Positions 43,799-51,726 of a stretch of DNA of 64,000 bases are shown here, piece after piece. A model generated the notes under the pieces. The model had not been told where the DNA came from. It worked only from the letters and a program-made list of their open reading frames with translations, and searched no databases. The position numbers and the translations under genes are program-made. Numbering within the stretch: the stretch's first letter is position 1; every line of letters begins with the position of its first letter. The DNA is from CAYJEQ01 sp964371155 (GTDB taxonomy: Bacteria > Bacillota > Clostridia > Oscillospirales > Ruminococcaceae), in contig CAYJLI010000002.1 of NCBI GenBank assembly GCA_964371155.1, forward strand, positions 1 through 64,000, written 5' to 3'.

Positions 43799-44437
43799 CT
43801 ACACATACTCTGCATATAATTTATCAAATTCACTCATTACATGCTCATAAGTTTCCATAGTGATACTTGGCATTCCCTCACCGGTTTCTAAATTGAGCCC
43901 AGCTGCCTCGAATCCTTTTTTAACAGCTTCTTCCATTTCGGCAAGTACATCTTGATTACCTGCCGCAAAATATGTAGCCATTTGCATTATTCTGCCCGAT
44001 ACAGCCTCAACAGAATAAGCTCCACCTTCGGAGATGTTTTCAAGTGCACCCTCGGGGGTTGTAGCGGGGGCGGGGAGTGCGCTCTCTAAACTGCCAAAAA
44101 TATCTGTAAGTAAAGATGCTGTATCACTGCGTATTTCAAAACCATTATAATTAATGTTTGCCCCATTAGCTTGGTTTTGAACAGTCTGTCTTATTACATC
44201 AGAAACCATTGCAAGAGTAGATTCTTCTCTTGCTCTATTGATGTCGTTAACTTGCTCAGCTGTGAGCTTTTTGGGTGGGGAATATGTTGTAGTTTCACTG
44301 AAAGATGTTTCTTTAACAAAAGTGTCCTTACTATTTATAAGCTCTTCGTTTTTCAAAATTTTATCATTAGACTTTAAATCAACCTCTGTATTTACCTTTG
44401 CCTGATTCGATTGTAAACTTGAAACTTTAGTAATCAT
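43799..44437 (-). CDS. Uncharacterised protein, possibly of the flagellar-neighbour DUF5610-like type
   Basis: A 212-residue soluble protein with no signal or membrane helix. The N-terminal third is polar and probably disordered (SLQSNQAKVNTEVDLKS, TTTYSPPKKLT). The C-terminal half has helical stretches with the pattern GGAYSVEAVSGRIMQMATYFA, EEAVKKGFEAAGL and the ending SITMETYEHVMSEFDKLY, which resembles proteins of unknown function found in many Clostridia. GGAGGAAATAAAT precedes the ATG. No function can be given. Confidence 0.6.
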   Translation of the reverse strand: MITKVSSLQSNQAKVNTEVDLKSNDKILKNEELINSKDTFVKETSFSETTTYSPPKKLTAEQVNDINRAREESTLAMVSDVIRQTVQNQANGANINYNGFEIRSDTASLLTDIFGSLESALPAPATTPEGALENISEGGAYSVEAVSGRIMQMATYFAAGNQDVLAEMEEAVKKGFEAAGLNLETGEGMPSITMETYEHVMSEFDKLYAEYV

Positions 44438-44556
44438 TATTTATTTCCTCCTTATGGAATTTAAACATTGTATAAATTAGTCTCTAACTGCTATATCGAC
44501 TTTTTATAGAAAACAATAAGTTTTTAAAGACCACTTACATTTGATTGAGATAAACA

Positions 44557-45195
44557 TCATAATGTAAATGCTCTAAGGTAGTCTTGCAGTTCTTTTACAA
44601 ATCGTGAAAGATGAAAACCATCACACACTGCATGGTGAACTTGTATTGCTAATGGTAGCATAATCTTATCACCATCAGAAAAATATTTTCCCAATGTAAA
44701 AATTGGAGGTAAGTAATCATATCCTTTTTGCAAGTTTAAATTAAAGCCTGTAAAACTTACCCAAGGTATAGAAGAAACATTAAAATAATTCTTACCTATC
44801 AGTGGTTTAAAATTGTGAAAATCATCTTTATACTTTAACATATCATCATTATATCTATTTACAAATACTTTAAAATCATCATCAAATTCTGTCCATATAT
44901 TAGTGATTGTTTCTGTTTCATTATGAAAAATTGTATAACAAGGGTTTGAATAATCGTAATATCCAATATTACCATCTTCGTCAAAATCCATACGAAACTC
45001 TTTGTGTGCATTGACAATTTTCGCAAGTGCATAAAGCATCATTGGGGAAAACTTTTGATGACTTACTCTAAGAAGTTCTAAGAAATCAGTTATATCTAAG
45101 TTTACTGTCATACTATATGTGCAAGGCAGACTATCGAAATATTGATTATAGCTACTTTTTCTATTCCAATTCTGCATATCAATTTTGTTGAACAT
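44557..45195 (-). CDS. Chloramphenicol acetyltransferase (CAT type A-like)
   Basis: A 212-residue trimeric acetyltransferase family member. The catalytic His motif HHAVCDGFH is conserved in full near the C-terminus, with FTLGKYFSDGDKIMLPLAIQV before it and the N-terminal NWNRKSSYNQYF typical of CATs. Chloramphenicol O-acetylation is the expected activity, but chromosomal Clostridia homologues can differ in substrate. AGGAGGCATTTAAT precedes the ATG. No mobile element is adjacent. Confidence 0.88.
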   Translation of the reverse strand: MFNKIDMQNWNRKSSYNQYFDSLPCTYSMTVNLDITDFLELLRVSHQKFSPMMLYALAKIVNAHKEFRMDFDEDGNIGYYDYSNPCYTIFHNETETITNIWTEFDDDFKVFVNRYNDDMLKYKDDFHNFKPLIGKNYFNVSSIPWVSFTGFNLNLQKGYDYLPPIFTLGKYFSDGDKIMLPLAIQVHHAVCDGFHLSRFVKELQDYLRAFTL

Positions 45196-45349
45196 TATTA
45201 AATGCCTCCTAAATTTTATCTATAATTACTTGTGATTTAGAAGGCTGAATTGTTTGTATCAACCATATTATCTCCTATCATTTATTTATATATTTATTTC
45301 TACTTATTGCTACAAAGATGAGAACCGCAGAGATGTCTAATTTATTGTA

Positions 45350-45381
45350 TAAAAAACAGCCAAACATTTCTGCTTAGCTGT
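45350..45381 (-). terminator. Terminator of the tRNA-Leu transcript
   Basis: On the minus strand ACAGC...GCTGT with a partly paired loop is followed by TTTTTT, just after the tRNA CCA end. Confidence 0.65.
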
Positions 45382-45388
45382 TGACTAT

Positions 45389-45470
45389 TGGTGCCGGTGA
45401 AGGGACTCGAACCCCCACGGTCGCCCGGATGATTTTGAGTCATCTGCGTCTGCCATTCCGCCACACCGGC
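45389..45470 (-). tRNA. tRNA-Leu (anticodon CAA)
   Basis: The minus strand gives an acceptor stem GCCGGTG/CACCGGC with discriminator A and encoded CCA (45389-45391), a D-arm GCGGAATGGCAGACGC, an anticodon stem GATGA/TCATC with loop CTCAAAA (anticodon CAA), a short class II variable region (CGGGCGACCG), and a T-arm with TTCGAGT. CAA reads UUG leucine codons. It is a stand-alone tRNA between two minus-strand genes in a 349-base gap that holds no other gene. Confidence 0.95.
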
Positions 45471-45544
45471 AAATATCATGCTTAAACATTATACAATATT
45501 TTCACATGATATGCAAGTAATTTTATTTTTTGTTTTAATATAAA

Positions 45545-46507
45545 TTACGATAATAATTGCCATGTAATTATAACTAAGGTAATTGCAATAAAACTAAACA
45601 TCCCAAAATTCAGAAAAACATATTTTACACTATTTTCTGGCTCAATTTGCTCGGGTCTTGGTCTCAGTCTCATCTTTTTAAAATTCTTAATCCAGAACAC
45701 TATCCCAAGAAATATAATCGAAAATATAAATAATTGTAGTAAAACTATTAAAGAGGAAATAGAGAGTTGTATAAGAGTTTGAGAAGAATCAGAAGAAATG
45801 CTATCAAAATAATCGAGTAATTTCTCAGAAAGTATTGCAATCATAGTTCCCATAAAATTGACTATTGCATGCAGCAGAATACATAATTTGATATTACCGC
45901 TTTTAATATAAATATAGGCAAAAAACATACCCAGTGAAAATGCATAAATAAATTGATTGAAATTTGCATGAAAAAGACCAAATATTAACCCTGATATAAA
46001 GATGGAAATGCCTTCGCCGTAATCAATGATTTTATCAATAATTAACTTTCTAAAGAAAATTTCCTCAAAAATCGGAGCAATAACTACTGTTGTTACAAAG
46101 ATTAAAATTGGACTTATGCCATCAACAATTTCCAAAACTGGATTTTCCACTGCAGTGCCTTTTAGTGAAGAAATAAACTCCGTAAAACTTAGCCCAATAA
46201 GATTTGATACAAACATAAGCGAATATGACATGCAAAAGAGCTGAAAAATTTCTGAATTGCTTAGTCTTATATTTATTAAAGGATTTTTAGTAGTAGGTAT
46301 TTTACCTAAAAAATAAAGTAAAAAAGGTGGGGAAATGAGGTAAATCGGCAGGGAAGAAAGTAAAAAAATTAAATTACTGTAATTCCATGCAGATGGAAAA
46401 AATTTAGAAATAAAATACCCCAAAAGAAGATTTGATAAATTTATAATAATCATTAGTGCTGAGAATATAAAGCCTATTTTTGAAAAAGTTTTAGTAGTAG
46501 AGTGCAT
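45545..46507 (-). CDS. CPBP family intramembrane metalloprotease
   Basis: A 320-residue polytopic membrane protein of the CAAX-protease/bacteriocin-processing (CPBP, Abi) family. Catalytic motifs: EEIFFRKLI (EExxxR), FGLFHANFNQFIYA (FxxxH) and LLHAIVNF (third His). About eight helices. Family members cleave prenylated or small membrane peptides or confer bacteriocin immunity; the role here is unknown. It precedes the FAD oxidoreductase-like gene in genome order but is downstream in transcription. Confidence 0.88.
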   Translation of the reverse strand: MHSTTKTFSKIGFIFSALMIIINLSNLLLGYFISKFFPSAWNYSNLIFLLSSLPIYLISPPFLLYFLGKIPTTKNPLINIRLSNSEIFQLFCMSYSLMFVSNLIGLSFTEFISSLKGTAVENPVLEIVDGISPILIFVTTVVIAPIFEEIFFRKLIIDKIIDYGEGISIFISGLIFGLFHANFNQFIYAFSLGMFFAYIYIKSGNIKLCILLHAIVNFMGTMIAILSEKLLDYFDSISSDSSQTLIQLSISSLIVLLQLFIFSIIFLGIVFWIKNFKKMRLRPRPEQIEPENSVKYVFLNFGMFSFIAITLVIITWQLLS

Positions 46508-46532
46508 TGAATTTTTACCTCACATATGCTGA

Positions 46533-47393
46533 TTAGTTTTCTTTTAATTCCTCTACAAGCTCTGCGCAGCTTGATACAGCGGTAGCAGTTGTACCAACAG
46601 CTTTTGCATCACCTACTAAATAAACTTTAACATGGGGGAGTTGCTCGATGATTTCATCGGCTAAAATCTTAATAGGTCTTCTTCCAAATGCAATTACAGC
46701 GGTATCAAACGGCTTTACCGAGAAGGAATAACCCGATAAATCAAGGTTGATTTCGGGTAGGTTTATACCCATCACCTTAACGCTTGAACGAACATCAATG
46801 TCTAATTCTGACATAAGTTTAAAGAAAGTGGTTTTGAGTGCGGGATTTAGGTCTTTAGAGATTTCAGCCCCCATCTCTATTATGGTTATTTCTTTACCCA
46901 TATCCGCAAGAAAAGTTGCAGTTTCACATCCTACTAAACCGCCACCTAATACAGCCACACGCTTAGAAACAACTTCCGGATGATCAAATACATAATCGGC
47001 AGGATATACATTTTCATCTTTTATCCCAGGAATTGCCCCAGGCACTAAACATGAGCTGCCGGTTGCAACTATCACCTTACAGACGCCACTATTTTTAATA
47101 ACATCTACGGTAAGTGGTGTCGAGTAATTTATCTTCACACCCATTTTTTCAAGCTTTTCAACCCTCGATGTAAAAACTGCTGCCATTCCTTGCTTTTTTG
47201 GTGGCATCATTGCATAATTGACCAAACCGCCCGCTTTTTCACTCTGTTCATAAATAATGGGGGCATAGCCAAGATCAATTACTTTCAGAGCTGCCTCCAG
47301 TCCTGCAACTCCTGCACCTGCAATTAAAATCTTTTCTCTGTTTGAAAGCTCATTTTTTACAGTTAAATCAGTCATAACCTCAAAACCTTTCAT
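46533..47393 (-). CDS. FAD/NAD(P)-dependent oxidoreductase, minimal Rossmann-fold protein
   Basis: A 286-residue (280 if started at 47375) flavoprotein with two dinucleotide-binding motifs: GAGVAGLEAALKVIDLGY for FAD and GGGLVGCETATFLADMG for NAD(P)H, and a C-terminal VYLVGDAKA FAD motif. This is the architecture of the C-terminal flavodoxin-like reductase half of Old Yellow Enzyme-type dienoyl reductases, here without the N-terminal TIM barrel. AAAGG lies 8 bases before the ATG at 47375. Partner and substrate unknown. Confidence 0.8.
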   Translation of the reverse strand: MKGFEVMTDLTVKNELSNREKILIAGAGVAGLEAALKVIDLGYAPIIYEQSEKAGGLVNYAMMPPKKQGMAAVFTSRVEKLEKMGVKINYSTPLTVDVIKNSGVCKVIVATGSSCLVPGAIPGIKDENVYPADYVFDHPEVVSKRVAVLGGGLVGCETATFLADMGKEITIIEMGAEISKDLNPALKTTFFKLMSELDIDVRSSVKVMGINLPEINLDLSGYSFSVKPFDTAVIAFGRRPIKILADEIIEQLPHVKVYLVGDAKAVGTTATAVSSCAELVEELKEN

Positions 47394-47396
47394 ATT

Positions 47397-48071
47397 TTAT
47401 TTTATAAAACCTAATATAGATTTACTCATATTGTAGAAGTTAAACTCATCAAAAATTTCTAAGTTTATTTCTAACGAATGAACTGGCTTATCATAGACTT
47501 TATGCTTTTCAATATACTTAACATTGCCATCATAATTTAATACATTAATACAGAAATATTTGCTATTTTGAAAATCAATGCCTATTAACAGTGAATAATC
47601 TTTTTCAATTTCTTTCAGTTTTAAGTATTTATTATCTCTTAAATCACAAACACCATTTTTATACCAGTATCCAGTGTAATCACAAATAAGCTCTATAAGT
47701 GCAGTCTTGCCATTGTGGTTTAAAAGATAATCAGAAGCAGAAGATATATTCTCTGCAGTTAAAATTTCACGGTTTCTATCTTTACCATTGAGTGAGATAT
47801 TTAAACCTAAGCGTCTGAACCTTATGAGCGCTGTATCTTCGACTAACCAAGAAACCACTAAATCCCTACCATATTCCATTGCTGTTCGTTTGTCTTTGTT
47901 ATGAGCGCATTTATTTAATTTTTCATAGCATTTAGGATATTTATTCTTGAATGTGTCTTCATCGTCCTGCAAAATAGATAAATTCTCGTCGTTGTACTTA
48001 AAAGCTCTTGCAAGGTTTATTAAATCAACCTTAAACGAATCTACGACTAATTGGTACCGTTCTAATCCCAT
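47397..48071 (-). CDS. Uncharacterised protein with nuclease-like pattern
   Basis: A 224-residue soluble protein, cysteine and tyrosine containing. A helical N-terminal part (YQLVVDSFKVDLINLARAF) is followed by an alpha-beta part with VVSWLVEDTALIRFRRLG, then KTALIELICDYTGYWYKNG, DLRDNKYLKLKEIEKDYS and LLIGIDFQNSKYFCINVL. The ELxxDYTG...KYLKL spacing is loosely like PD-(D/E)xK nucleases. No family could be named with confidence. Its stop is 3 bases before the frame of the next minus-strand gene, so they are probably one transcript. Confidence 0.5.
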   Translation of the reverse strand: MGLERYQLVVDSFKVDLINLARAFKYNDENLSILQDDEDTFKNKYPKCYEKLNKCAHNKDKRTAMEYGRDLVVSWLVEDTALIRFRRLGLNISLNGKDRNREILTAENISSASDYLLNHNGKTALIELICDYTGYWYKNGVCDLRDNKYLKLKEIEKDYSLLIGIDFQNSKYFCINVLNYDGNVKYIEKHKVYDKPVHSLEINLEIFDEFNFYNMSKSILGFIK

Positions 48072-48099
48072 ATTTTATTTAGTTCTCCTACTTTTTACT

Positions 48100-49464
48100 T
48101 TAATCTTCCTTACAGAGTAAAGCGCAACTCTCCACATGTGCAGTTCGTGGGAATAAATCCACAGGCGTTACTGTCTTTAGTATATAACCATTTTCCGAAA
48201 GATACTTACAATCCCTTGCAAGTGTAGCACTGTTACATGATATATATACAACTTTTTTAGGAGATATATTCACAATGGCTTTAAGCACCTCACTATCACA
48301 ACCCTTTCGGGGTGGATCTACTACCACAACATCTGCAATTACACCGTCTGATGATAATTTTTTTGCTGCTGGCATTGCATCATCACAAATAAAAGTAACA
48401 TTATTTATATTATTGGTTTTTGCATTATGCTTTGCGTCTACTACTGCTTCAGGAACTATTTCAATAGCGATAATTTCCTTGGCGTATTTAGCGATTGTAA
48501 GAGTTATTGTGCCTGCACCACAATAGAGCTCGACCACTTTTTCATTGCCATTTAGCTCCATGAGTCTCACTGCTTCAGCATAGAGTAACTCCGTGGCTGC
48601 ATGGTTTACTTGATAAAAAGCAAGAGGGGAGATGTCAAATTCATTTCCACATAATACATCTGTCAGCGAACATTTTCCATAAAGCGTAGTAATGTTTTTT
48701 CCAAGTATCACATTTGATTTAGCAAAGTTGTGATTTAAAACTATCGATACAATTTTTTTGTTCAGCTTTAATTTTAGTAAGTTTTGGATAAGTTTATCAT
48801 GTTTTGGTAGAGATTTAGCATTAATTACTAAGCACACCATGATTTCATCAGAAACTGTACCTGTTCTAATATAAATATGCCTTATTATCCCTTTGCCACT
48901 CACTTCATCGTAAGCAGCAATTTTATTTTCATTTAAAAACTTTAGTATCTCGTCAACAATAGTCTGAAAATCTTTTGGCTGTAAAATACATAAACTGTTA
49001 GGAATGACACGATGACTATGTTTAGCATAAAACCCTGCCACAATTTCACCGTCTACCGATGTAATGGGGTATTGTGCTTTATTGCGATAGGCAGAAGTTT
49101 TGGGGGAGGGGAGAATGGGTAGTGTATTAAAATCTGCAAAACCACCTATACGGCGTATATTTTCTCTAACCCAACCCTCTTTAATTCTAAGCTCTTCCTC
49201 ATAGGATATATGCCTTAAAGAACATCCTCCACATTTATCATATACAGGACATTCATTCTCAGCTCTCATAGCAGACGGCCTATTTATCTTCTCAAGCTTG
49301 CCCACTGCGAAATTTTTATTTACCTTAATTATTTTAGCTTCAACATTATCACCAGTAGCAGTAAGTGGCACAAAAACTGCCATACCATCATACCGTCCCA
49401 CGCCATTACATTCATGAGTAATGTCGGTAATATCAAGATTTATGTTTTGATTTTTTACTATCAT
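48100..49464 (-). CDS. rlmD: 23S rRNA (uracil-5-)-methyltransferase RlmD/RlmCD family
   Basis: A 454-residue SAM-dependent methyltransferase. TRAM domain at about residues 1-60; the 4Fe-4S cysteines lie in CPVYDKCGGCSLRHISYEEE plus an upstream Cys; motif VVELYCGAGTITLTIAKYA binds SAM; VVDPPRKGCDSEVLKAI and the catalytic VYISCNSATLARD contain the active cysteine. It targets U1939 (and U747 in RlmCD). Length normal. Start ATG at 49464 with a weak upstream site. Probably the promoter-proximal gene of a three-gene run with 47397 and 46533. Confidence 0.93.
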   Translation of the reverse strand: MIVKNQNINLDITDITHECNGVGRYDGMAVFVPLTATGDNVEAKIIKVNKNFAVGKLEKINRPSAMRAENECPVYDKCGGCSLRHISYEEELRIKEGWVRENIRRIGGFADFNTLPILPSPKTSAYRNKAQYPITSVDGEIVAGFYAKHSHRVIPNSLCILQPKDFQTIVDEILKFLNENKIAAYDEVSGKGIIRHIYIRTGTVSDEIMVCLVINAKSLPKHDKLIQNLLKLKLNKKIVSIVLNHNFAKSNVILGKNITTLYGKCSLTDVLCGNEFDISPLAFYQVNHAATELLYAEAVRLMELNGNEKVVELYCGAGTITLTIAKYAKEIIAIEIVPEAVVDAKHNAKTNNINNVTFICDDAMPAAKKLSSDGVIADVVVVDPPRKGCDSEVLKAIVNISPKKVVYISCNSATLARDCKYLSENGYILKTVTPVDLFPRTAHVESCALLCKED

Positions 49465-49635
49465 TTTTTTCTCCGCTATTATTAATTTTTAGTTAATTAT
49501 AGCAAATTTTTCTTCAAATTGGTATATATAAATTAATTTTATCTCATTTAATGACCAGTTTAAATAAAACTATTGCAAATTTTATCAACAAAGTATATAA
49601 TAAATGAAAATTTATCTTATATTGGTGGTTGTAAA

Positions 49636-50082
49636 TTGAAAAAAGTATCTATATATACTGATGGAGCCTGCTCGGGTAATCCAGGTCCTGGAGGTTGGGG
49701 CACAATACTGAGGTATGGCGATATCGAAAAAGAACTTTCTGGCGGAGAAGCTCAAACAACAAATAATCGCATGGAGCTCACAGCAGTTATCAAAGGTCTA
49801 AAAGCACTTAAGGAATCCTGTGAAGTTACCATTTACAGCGATTCAAAATACTTTATAGACTCAGTGGAAAAAGGCTGGGTATATGCATGGCAGAAAAAGG
49901 GATGGATTAAAAGTGATAAAAAACCTGCACTTAATGTGGACTTGTGGGAAGAAATGCTCATACTACTCAAAAAGCATAAAATAACGCTAATTTGGGTAAA
50001 AGGTCACGCAGGACATCCCGAAAACGAAAGATGTGACACACTTGCAGTAATGCAGAGTGAAAAATTTAAAAATAATTTTTAA
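49636..50082 (+). CDS. rnhA: Ribonuclease HI
   Basis: A 148-residue RNase HI. The start is TTG at 49636, with GGTGG upstream; the frame is open earlier but the product is unlike RNase H before this. Active-site motifs: YTDGACSGNPGPGGWG (Asp), NNRMELTAVI (Glu), YSDSKYFIDSVEKGW (Asp) and VKGHAGHPENERCD (His, Asp). The basic protrusion WKKGW region is present as YAWQKKGWIKSDKKP. Length is normal for a bacterial enzyme. Single gene upstream of the IscU promoter. Confidence 0.93.
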   Translation: MKKVSIYTDGACSGNPGPGGWGTILRYGDIEKELSGGEAQTTNNRMELTAVIKGLKALKESCEVTIYSDSKYFIDSVEKGWVYAWQKKGWIKSDKKPALNVDLWEEMLILLKKHKITLIWVKGHAGHPENERCDTLAVMQSEKFKNNF

Positions 50083-50089
50083 AAAACCC

Positions 50090-50118
50090 TTGATAAATAT
50101 ACCGAAACAGTATATAAT
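50090..50118 (+). promoter_or_regulatory. Promoter of the IscU/NifU gene with an internal dyad
   Basis: TTGATA at 50090-50095 and TATAAT at 50113-50118, spacer 17. The spacer holds ATATAC-N7-GTATAT (50097-50115), a dyad overlapping the -10 that could be a repressor site; an Rrf2/IscR-like factor is possible but not shown. Confidence 0.5.
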
Positions 50119-50178
50119 GTTTTTGGATAAATATTTAAACAAAAAACACCTGTGATATATATAAAGGAGGATGAGTAA

Positions 50179-50604
50179 ATGTACTCAGAAAAAGTATTGG
50201 ATCACTTTGCTTCACCAAGAAATGTAGGTGAGCTTGCTGACGCGAATGCAGTTGGCGAAGTTGGGAATGCAAAATGTGGAGATATAATGAAAATTTATCT
50301 TAAAGTTGAGCAGAATATAATAAAAGATATTAGCTTTAAAACTTTTGGTTGTGGTGCAGCTGTTGCCACAAGCTCCATAGCTACCGAAATGATTAAAGGT
50401 AAGAGCATTGATGAAGCTCTAAAGCTTACTAATAAAGCTGTTGTAGAAGCTCTTGATGGTCTTCCACCTGCAAAAATTCACTGCTCGGTACTTGCGGAAG
50501 AAGCAGTTAAAACTGCAATATCAGATTACTATATTCGCCAGGGAATTGACCCTAAGCCAATTGTTGGAGAAATTCACAGCCATTGTCACGATTGCGATCA
50601 TTAA
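50179..50604 (+). CDS. iscU: Iron-sulfur scaffold protein IscU/NifU-like
   Basis: A 141-residue Fe-S assembly scaffold. The three conserved cysteines are in AKCGDIMKI, KTFGCGAAVATSSIATEM and AKIHCSVLAEEAVK, and the Asp of CGD is present. The C-terminal tail HSHCHDCDH is metal-rich (three His, two Cys) and may bind metal, though it is not typical of IscU. AAAGGAGGATGAGTAA precedes the ATG. No iscS is adjacent, which is unusual; the desulfurase must be elsewhere. Confidence 0.92.
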   Translation: MYSEKVLDHFASPRNVGELADANAVGEVGNAKCGDIMKIYLKVEQNIIKDISFKTFGCGAAVATSSIATEMIKGKSIDEALKLTNKAVVEALDGLPPAKIHCSVLAEEAVKTAISDYYIRQGIDPKPIVGEIHSHCHDCDH

Positions 50605-50611
50605 TAAATTC

Positions 50612-50640
50612 TTGACAATATTTTATAAAGAATATATAAT
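50612..50640 (+). promoter_or_regulatory. Promoter of the FMN riboswitch-ribU unit
   Basis: TTGACA at 50612-50617 and TATAAT at 50635-50640, spacer 17. It starts almost at the iscU stop. Confidence 0.75.
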
Positions 50641-50664
50641 GTTAGTACAAGTTAAAATGTCTGT

Positions 50665-50854
50665 TTCAGGGCGAGGTGTAATTCCTCACCGGCGGTAAAG
50701 GGCAAATTGCCACGAGTCCGCGAGCGTTTAAAATGCTGATTTCGGTTAAATTCCGAAACCGACGGTATAGTCCGGATGAAAGAAACAACGACATAAATGC
50801 ATATAGCATTTTTTGTTGTATCTCGCCCCGAGTTATTTTACTCGGGGTTTTTCT
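50665..50854 (+). ncRNA. FMN riboswitch (RFN element) with terminator
   Basis: The conserved blocks of the RFN element are in order: TCAGGGCGAGGTGTAATTCC, CCGGCGGTAAAGG, AGTCCGCGAGCG, and CGACGGTATAGTCCGGATGAAAG, ending about 50785. A terminator CCCCGAGT/ACTCGGGG at 50826-50847 followed by TTTTTCTTTTT is downstream. FMN binding would favour termination and stop ribU expression. All blocks are seen directly; the switching is established for the class. Confidence 0.96.
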
Positions 50855-50900
50855 TTTTCCACACAGACAGATTAAAAAATTATTTTTGGAGGAAAAAATT

Positions 50901-51461
50901 ATGACAGAAAATGTAAGCACACAGGGGATGAACAGGATGTCAACAAAAAAACTCACCAGACTATCACTTTTAGCAGCAATTTCAGTAATGCTTGTAGCAG
51001 CGATTAGAATTCCTTTTCCACCAGCGCCATTCTTAGAGCTTGATTTTGCGGATGTGCCAATACTTATCGCAACATTTGCATATGGCCCATTAACAGGATT
51101 TATCTTAACTATTGTGGTTTCTTTAGTACAGGGGATTACAGTTAGTGCAGCGAGTGGCGTTATAGGCATTATAATGCACATACTGTCTACCGGTAGCTTT
51201 GTACTTGTAGCGGGCACGATATACAGTAAAGGTAAAACCCGAAAATCAGCACTTATCGGACTACTTTTAGGTGCTATTACACTCACCATTGTTATGGTTG
51301 CATTTAATCTAATATTTACTCCGATATTCATGGGTCAGCCAGTGGAAACTGTAATGGCTATGATTATTCCTGTATTTATTCCTTTTAATTTATTAAAAGG
51401 CGTTTTGAATGGTACTATTACATTTATTTTATATAAATCTATTTCAAATTATTTAAAATAA
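50901..51461 (+). CDS. ribU: Riboflavin transporter RibU (ECF S component)
   Basis: A 186-residue membrane protein, the substrate-binding S unit of a riboflavin ECF transporter. N-terminal STKKLTRLSLLAAISVMLVAAIRIPFPPAPFLELDFADVP contains the L-E-x-D-F-A-D motif that contacts riboflavin. Six helices are expected. The ATG at 50901 has TTGGAGGAAAAAATT upstream; a longer frame begins inside the riboswitch and is rejected. The energy-coupling EcfAAT genes are not in the window. FMN riboswitch controlled. Confidence 0.95.
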   Translation: MTENVSTQGMNRMSTKKLTRLSLLAAISVMLVAAIRIPFPPAPFLELDFADVPILIATFAYGPLTGFILTIVVSLVQGITVSAASGVIGIIMHILSTGSFVLVAGTIYSKGKTRKSALIGLLLGAITLTIVMVAFNLIFTPIFMGQPVETVMAMIIPVFIPFNLLKGVLNGTITFILYKSISNYLK

Positions 51462-51477
51462 ATTAAATCGTCATATG

Positions 51478-51506
51478 TTGACAAAATCTTTAATTGCATA
51501 TATAAT
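51478..51506 (+). promoter_or_regulatory. Promoter of the SAM riboswitch-metK unit
   Basis: TTGACA at 51478-51483 and TATAAT at 51501-51506, spacer 17. Confidence 0.7.
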
Positions 51507-51524
51507 CTTATTAAAAGTGAATAA

Positions 51525-51656
51525 CTTATCAAGAGTGGCGGAGGGACTGGCCCTGCGATGCCCGGCAACCTACATTTGTAAAGGTGCCAATTCCAGCGGA
51601 TAAAACCGGCAGATAAGATTTTATTAGTGCTCGGTTATCCGAGCACTTTTATTTTT
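51525..51656 (+). ncRNA. SAM-I riboswitch (S-box) with terminator
   Basis: Classic S-box order: CTTATCAAGAGTGGCGGAGG, ACTGGCCCTGCGATGCCCGG, CAACC..., GGTGCCAATTCC, and closing AGATAAG at 51611-51617 that pairs with CTTATC to form P1. The terminator AGTGCTCGG/CCGAGCACT at 51626-51647 with TTTTATTTTTT follows. SAM binding would cause termination before metK, a feedback on its own synthesis. Confidence 0.96.
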
Positions 51657-51726
51657 TAAAAAAGTCCGATTGTCGGGCAATAAACTTATAGGATATATAC
51701 ACATTTGCACATTAGGAGGTAAAAAA

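Noticed and set aside
44557..45195. Mobile resistance cassette around the CAT gene
   Set aside because: No transposase, integrase, or flanking inverted repeats; base composition like the neighbours.
50666..51331. Minus-strand 221-codon ORF over the FMN riboswitch and ribU
   Set aside because: It reads the complement of a conserved riboswitch and of a conserved transporter gene.
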